Assembly (NCBI GenBank): GCA_001766825.1
Contig: LYOR01000009.1
Coordinates: forward strand, 1-50,385
Length of the DNA: 50,385 nt
Source: Candidatus Syntropharchaeum butanivorans
Lineage (GTDB): Archaea > Halobacteriota > Syntropharchaeia > Syntropharchaeales > Syntropharchaeaceae
Reading direction: 5' to 3'
The notes beneath the pieces were generated by a model, which saw only the letters and a program-made list of their open reading frames with translations, was not told where the DNA came from and made no database searches. The translations under genes were made by a program, and so were the position numbers. Below, piece by piece: positions 47,299-50,385 of the stretch; the stretch's first letter is position 1; each line of letters opens with the position of its first letter.

Positions 47299-48514
47299 AT
47301 GGGCGTGTATAGATCGAATCATCGAGCGAACGGTTGAAGAGCAAGAGGGAGAGAGGACGCTTCTTAAGAGGATCGATGATCTGACACTGAACCCTTATAT
47401 CAACCTCGGAATCACGTTCGTGATCCTTTACCTGATATTTGAGAGCTTTATCAGGATCGGGCATATCTTTCTGACAGAAAGGGTCATCGGGAGGTACATC
47501 TTTGCTCCCGGCACCGGCTATGACCGGTGGTTACACCAGACCTTTGACGGGACACCGCTCTTTGAGATCCTTGTCGGGGATACGGCTCAGGGGTATCTCT
47601 CATCGTTTGGGCTTCTCACAACCGGGCTTTATGTACCATTCGGGGTGGTTCTTCCATCGATACTCATATTTTATCTATGGCTCACACTCCTTGAGGACAT
47701 CGGCTACCTGCCAAGGGTTGCGATCCTTGCAGAGAGGCTCTTTGCGAGAATAGGGCTTCCAGGTACATCAATCATCCCAACGATACTCGGGCTTGGGTGT
47801 AACGTACCAGGGGTGATAGCATCAAGGATACTTGAGACCCCGAAACAGCGGTTCATCCTCTCAAACTTACTTGCAATCGCAGTACCATGCAACGCACAGA
47901 TAAGTATCGCGCTTGTCGTGATCGGAGGGATGTTCGGTGCAACGTATCTTATCATCATCCTTGCAGTGCTTATCCTCCTCTATCTGATCCTCGGAATCCT
48001 CCTAAAGAGAACGGTTGCGGGTGAGTGCCCTGAACTGATCCTTGAGGTACCGCCCTGCCGTATGGTCCATCCCGGGAGTTTCCTGATGAAGATGCATCTG
48101 CGGATGCGTGCGTTTCTCTTTGATGCCGTGCCATGGGTGCTTGCAGGTGTGCTTCTTGTAAACCTCTTATATCTCACAGGCGTGCTTCAACTTCTCGAAG
48201 ATACGATGGCACCGATTCTCACGCTCTGGTTTGGAATACCACCAGAGATGGTCGGAGCGCTGATCGTTGGATTTTTGAGAAAAGATGTTGCGATCGCATT
48301 ACTTTACTTCATCCCAGACCTTGGTCTCTGGGAGGCGACAACTGGGGTTATAATACTTATGATCTACTTCCCATGTGCAGCAACCTTTGTCATGCTATTC
48401 AAGGAGCAGGGGGTCGTGAATACACTTAAGTCGACAGCTCTCATGATCATGGTTGCACTCATCGCTGGAGGGGTGCTCAACGCAACTCGCATCATTTTTG
48501 GGTGGGTGAGTTGA
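47282..48514 (+). CDS. FeoB permease part, second system
   Basis: A 410-aa polytopic membrane protein with FeoB features: a short N-terminal soluble stretch (DRIIERTVEEQEGERTLLKR), LTLLEDIGYLPRVAILAERL, Gate motifs IIPTILGLGCNVPGVIASRI and LIVGFLRKDVAIALLYFIPD, and YFPCAATFVMLFKEQG. Compared with the first copy, the order is the same but similarity appears limited to the motifs, so the two transporters are old paralogues or of separate origin. The stop is followed after two bases by the KaiC-like gene. Confidence 0.9.
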   Translation: MDAATKWACIDRIIERTVEEQEGERTLLKRIDDLTLNPYINLGITFVILYLIFESFIRIGHIFLTERVIGRYIFAPGTGYDRWLHQTFDGTPLFEILVGDTAQGYLSSFGLLTTGLYVPFGVVLPSILIFYLWLTLLEDIGYLPRVAILAERLFARIGLPGTSIIPTILGLGCNVPGVIASRILETPKQRFILSNLLAIAVPCNAQISIALVVIGGMFGATYLIIILAVLILLYLILGILLKRTVAGECPELILEVPPCRMVHPGSFLMKMHLRMRAFLFDAVPWVLAGVLLVNLLYLTGVLQLLEDTMAPILTLWFGIPPEMVGALIVGFLRKDVAIALLYFIPDLGLWEATTGVIILMIYFPCAATFVMLFKEQGVVNTLKSTALMIMVALIAGGVLNATRIIFGWVS

Positions 48515-48516
48515 AG

Positions 48517-49110
48517 ATGAAGTATATAATGACCGGGATCAGGGAGTTTGACCGGATAACCGGTGGGATACCGCATGGCGATGTGATTATACTTGAAGAA
48601 AGGACTGGATCGATAAAGACGATCTTCGCACAGCAGGTGGCAGATACGATCTCAAAAGATGGCGGAAGGACGCTTTACATAACAGCAAAGTCAAAGCGCG
48701 AGATCGATGAATCGATGAAGATCTATGGGATGAGCCTCAATGGCGCTATAGATATCGATAGCTCTGATTCCGTGCTGAAGAAAGAGAGCGGGTATGATCT
48801 TATATTAATAGAGGACTTCTCGATCAGGTACCTTAATCTCAGCATGAACGAGGTTATGAGCCTGATAGGTGATCTGAAGGATCTGGAATCCACGGTCATG
48901 ATCCTTCTGGATGCAGGGGTGCTTGATGAGCGGATAGAGCGGGCGATGAAAGCGGTCGTGGATGGGGTGATCGAGTTCAGGCTTGAGTACCAGAAGGATA
49001 AGCTATATAGAACGATCGTGATACCGAAGTTCAAGAAGGTGATCGATGAGATCATACCTTTCACAATAAATGAGTCAGGAATCGTTGTTGACACCAGAAA
49101 GAGGGTTTGA
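48517..49110 (+). CDS. KaiC/RecA-superfamily protein with degenerate P-loop
   Basis: A 197-aa RecA-fold protein, MKYIMTGIREFDRITGGIPH followed by GDVIILEERTGSIKTIFAQQ. In KaiC-like proteins the last segment should read GxxGxGKT(T/S). Here it is ERTGSIKT, so the glycine before Lys is replaced by Ile. Walker B-like YDLILIEDFSI is kept. It therefore may bind nucleotide weakly or act as a non-catalytic partner, as ArlH does for the archaellum motor. GGTGAG lies before ATG 48517. It may regulate the filament ATPase or FeoB encoded upstream. Confidence 0.75.
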   Translation: MKYIMTGIREFDRITGGIPHGDVIILEERTGSIKTIFAQQVADTISKDGGRTLYITAKSKREIDESMKIYGMSLNGAIDIDSSDSVLKKESGYDLILIEDFSIRYLNLSMNEVMSLIGDLKDLESTVMILLDAGVLDERIERAMKAVVDGVIEFRLEYQKDKLYRTIVIPKFKKVIDEIIPFTINESGIVVDTRKRV

Positions 49111-49980
49111 ATGCGAAAAAGTAAAACAAGGAATCCATATGCGAGATTTGCACTTCTGAAAAATCCATTTAATAGCGAGGGTAGTGATGTATCACTGCTT
49201 CATGTACATCAGGATGCAGATGACGTAATCAATGAGCTATTCTTCCACACACTCTATGAGAACGGGAGAACACTTCTCATTTTTGCGGGTCCACATGGAA
49301 TCGGGAAGACAGAGCGTCTGCTCTTAATTCAGGATATGGCAGCGAAAGAGCGTGCTTTTTCTTACTATACAAGGTGCAGTAGCGATTCCCTATCAACGAT
49401 AAGGGGGCTCATCGAGCATCTCACCAGAAGATGGCTTTTTATGCCCAGGGCTCTCAAGGAACTCAGAAAGATCAGGAAGAAGCTTGGTAAGAAACCGATA
49501 GATATGAAAAAGCTCGCAAAAAAGATTGCAAAGGCTCTGGATGAGATCGCACCATGCTTTCTTCTCTTTGATGAGATTGATCTGATAAGAGACAGGGATG
49601 AACTTCTCACAATTCTGCAGGAAGTTCTTGAGAGATCTGAGAAGGGTTTGATGATCGCGATAGCAGGAGACGCCAGGGTTGATAAAGGCATCAGGGTTGA
49701 GCTTGAACCGCTGACCTCCAAGGAAGCAGAACTCCTTATCGCAAAGCGGATACTTGCAGCACGAAGTGTCGGCGATAATCTTGATCCAATCTTTCCATTC
49801 ACAAAGGCTTCCGTAGGTCGTATCTACGATGATGTGGGAGGAAATCCAGGAGAGCTACTCGAGAGGATGAAAGACCTCATCGATTCTGGAGTCAGGAGAA
49901 GAGTGATGATGATCGATGAAGAATTCGTTGAGCGTAGATATGAAGAAAGGAAGCGTGCCAGGTCTGGTGGCTGTAAGTAA
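49111..49980 (+). CDS. AAA-family ATPase
   Basis: A 289-aa STAND/ExeA- or Cdc6-like ATPase: Walker A FAGPHGIGKTERLLLIQ, a helical insert (LKELRKIRKKLGKKPIDMKK), Walker B CFLLFDEIDLIRDRDELLTI, sensor-like IAIAGDA, and a lid with VGRIYDDVGGNPGELLERMK. No DNA-binding domain is evident. It starts directly after the KaiC-like gene, so the two may work as a pair. ExeA-like AAA proteins help assemble secretion systems, which fits the filament genes upstream, but this is inference. Confidence 0.75.
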   Translation: MRKSKTRNPYARFALLKNPFNSEGSDVSLLHVHQDADDVINELFFHTLYENGRTLLIFAGPHGIGKTERLLLIQDMAAKERAFSYYTRCSSDSLSTIRGLIEHLTRRWLFMPRALKELRKIRKKLGKKPIDMKKLAKKIAKALDEIAPCFLLFDEIDLIRDRDELLTILQEVLERSEKGLMIAIAGDARVDKGIRVELEPLTSKEAELLIAKRILAARSVGDNLDPIFPFTKASVGRIYDDVGGNPGELLERMKDLIDSGVRRRVMMIDEEFVERRYEERKRARSGGCK

Positions 49981-50002
49981 GGTGTAATCACATTGGCTCT
50001 AA

Positions 50003-50125
50003 TTTTTGCAGATTGAGGGAAAAACCGTTACTTTAGAGGGAGATGTTGAGGATAAATATCGGTATGGAAGGGTTTTGAGGCGTATTTTATACATTTGTAA
50101 ACTTGGAAAAAGCTGAAGAGGTACT
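50003..50125 (+). pseudogene. fragment of a staphylococcal-nuclease-like domain
   Basis: One frame reads QIEGKTVTLEGDVEDKYRYG then RVLRRILYI. After a one-base change, VNLEKAEEVLSK continues the typical SNase strand order (V.L..D....D.YGR.L.YVYV...VNLELV). Only about 40 residues are left, without the N-terminal catalytic Arg/Asp region. Too short to be functional. Confidence 0.45.
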
Positions 50126-50202
50126 ATCTAAGCATCTGGTGACTATCCCCTACAAAAAGCCAAAACTTCAAAACTGCCTCTTTCTATGCTTCCTCTGCTT
50201 TT

Positions 50203-50384
50203 CAGGGATCGTGTAGAGATCTTCTGAAGACAGATTTTTTGAGCCGCATCCTATACTCCTTCTTATTTCTCTGTTTCATCAATTCCCGCTTGATAGTCGG
50301 GTCGGGATAACACGGATAGAGGTCTGCTATGGCGAATGTGCGCTTAGTTGGGTCCAAATGCCTCTCAAGGAGTGATCCTGAGAT
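50203..50384 (-). CDS. C-terminal part of an unidentified gene, cut by the window edge
   Basis: The minus strand is open from the window end to a stop at 50203-50205: ISGSLLERHLDPTKRTFAIA, DLYPCYPDPTIKRELMKQRN, KKEYRMRLKKSVFRRSLHDP. The end is rich in Lys/Arg. I do not recognise the family. The open frame of about 60 codons without a stop suggests a real gene, but there is little to judge by. Confidence 0.35.
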
Positions 50385-50385
50385 T

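Overview
The window looks like a chromosomal segment of a euryarchaeon related to methanogens or alkane/methane oxidisers (Methanomicrobia / Syntrophoarchaeia / ANME-like). This rests on archaeal TFE, TiaS, ThpR, an archaeal SRP RNA, an FmdE-like gene, TATA-box promoters, PGF-CTERM surface proteins and FeoA/FeoB of archaeal style. The lineage is an inference; no marker in the window fixes the genus.

Layout. 1-5 kb is a decayed zone: a frameshifted IS630 transposase, a second transposase scrap, a TauE-like exporter, a frameshifted FmdE, a DUF1641 gene and a multiply frameshifted sulfide:quinone-reductase-like flavoprotein. 4.5-5.9 kb holds a dispersed repeat that clips an MBL-fold gene, next to an AT-rich family 4 uracil-DNA glycosylase. 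6.1-8.9 kb is a housekeeping operon (MBL hydrolase, nitrilase-family hydrolase, TiaS). 8.9-13.5 kb encodes three histidine kinases and one receiver protein in overlapping order. 13.4-17.7 kb has purD, thpR and purL. 17.7-20.9 kb has a CARDB surface protein, SRP RNA, tRNA-Ser(GCU), tfe and an HD-domain/Cgi121 fusion.

21.6-27 kb is a rearranged surface-protein locus. A 790-aa PGF-CTERM S-layer-type gene is flanked by two DUF104/PIN toxin-antitoxin modules in opposite orientation, which share an 85-bp perfect inverted repeat; both PIN genes are frameshifted. A RelE-type module, a silent 3' copy of the S-layer gene and an array of nine back-to-back hairpins follow. 27-29.3 kb is a sulfur-transfer operon (LarE, SufS-like desulfurase, a very short FdhD-like protein).

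29.4-42 kb reads as an iron regulon. A split FeoB (GTPase and permease as separate genes), two FeoA proteins, a triple-FeoA protein, a DUF2325 protein with a newly noticed 26-aa cysteine-rich ORF and a 51-aa ORF, and a divergent ModABC-like ABC transporter all share TTAGG/CCTAA palindromes resembling DtxR/IdeR operators, placed on both sides of their TATA boxes. 39.8-46.4 kb is an operon with a Ca-binding-repeat surface protein, a lipoprotein, a type IV filament/secretion ATPase and two PilC/GspF-like membrane proteins. It runs straight into a second split FeoB, preceded by a small membrane protein similar to the one beside the first FeoB. The operon ends with a KaiC-like protein lacking a proper Walker A motif and an AAA ATPase. 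The right end holds a nuclease-domain scrap and a gene cut by the window edge.
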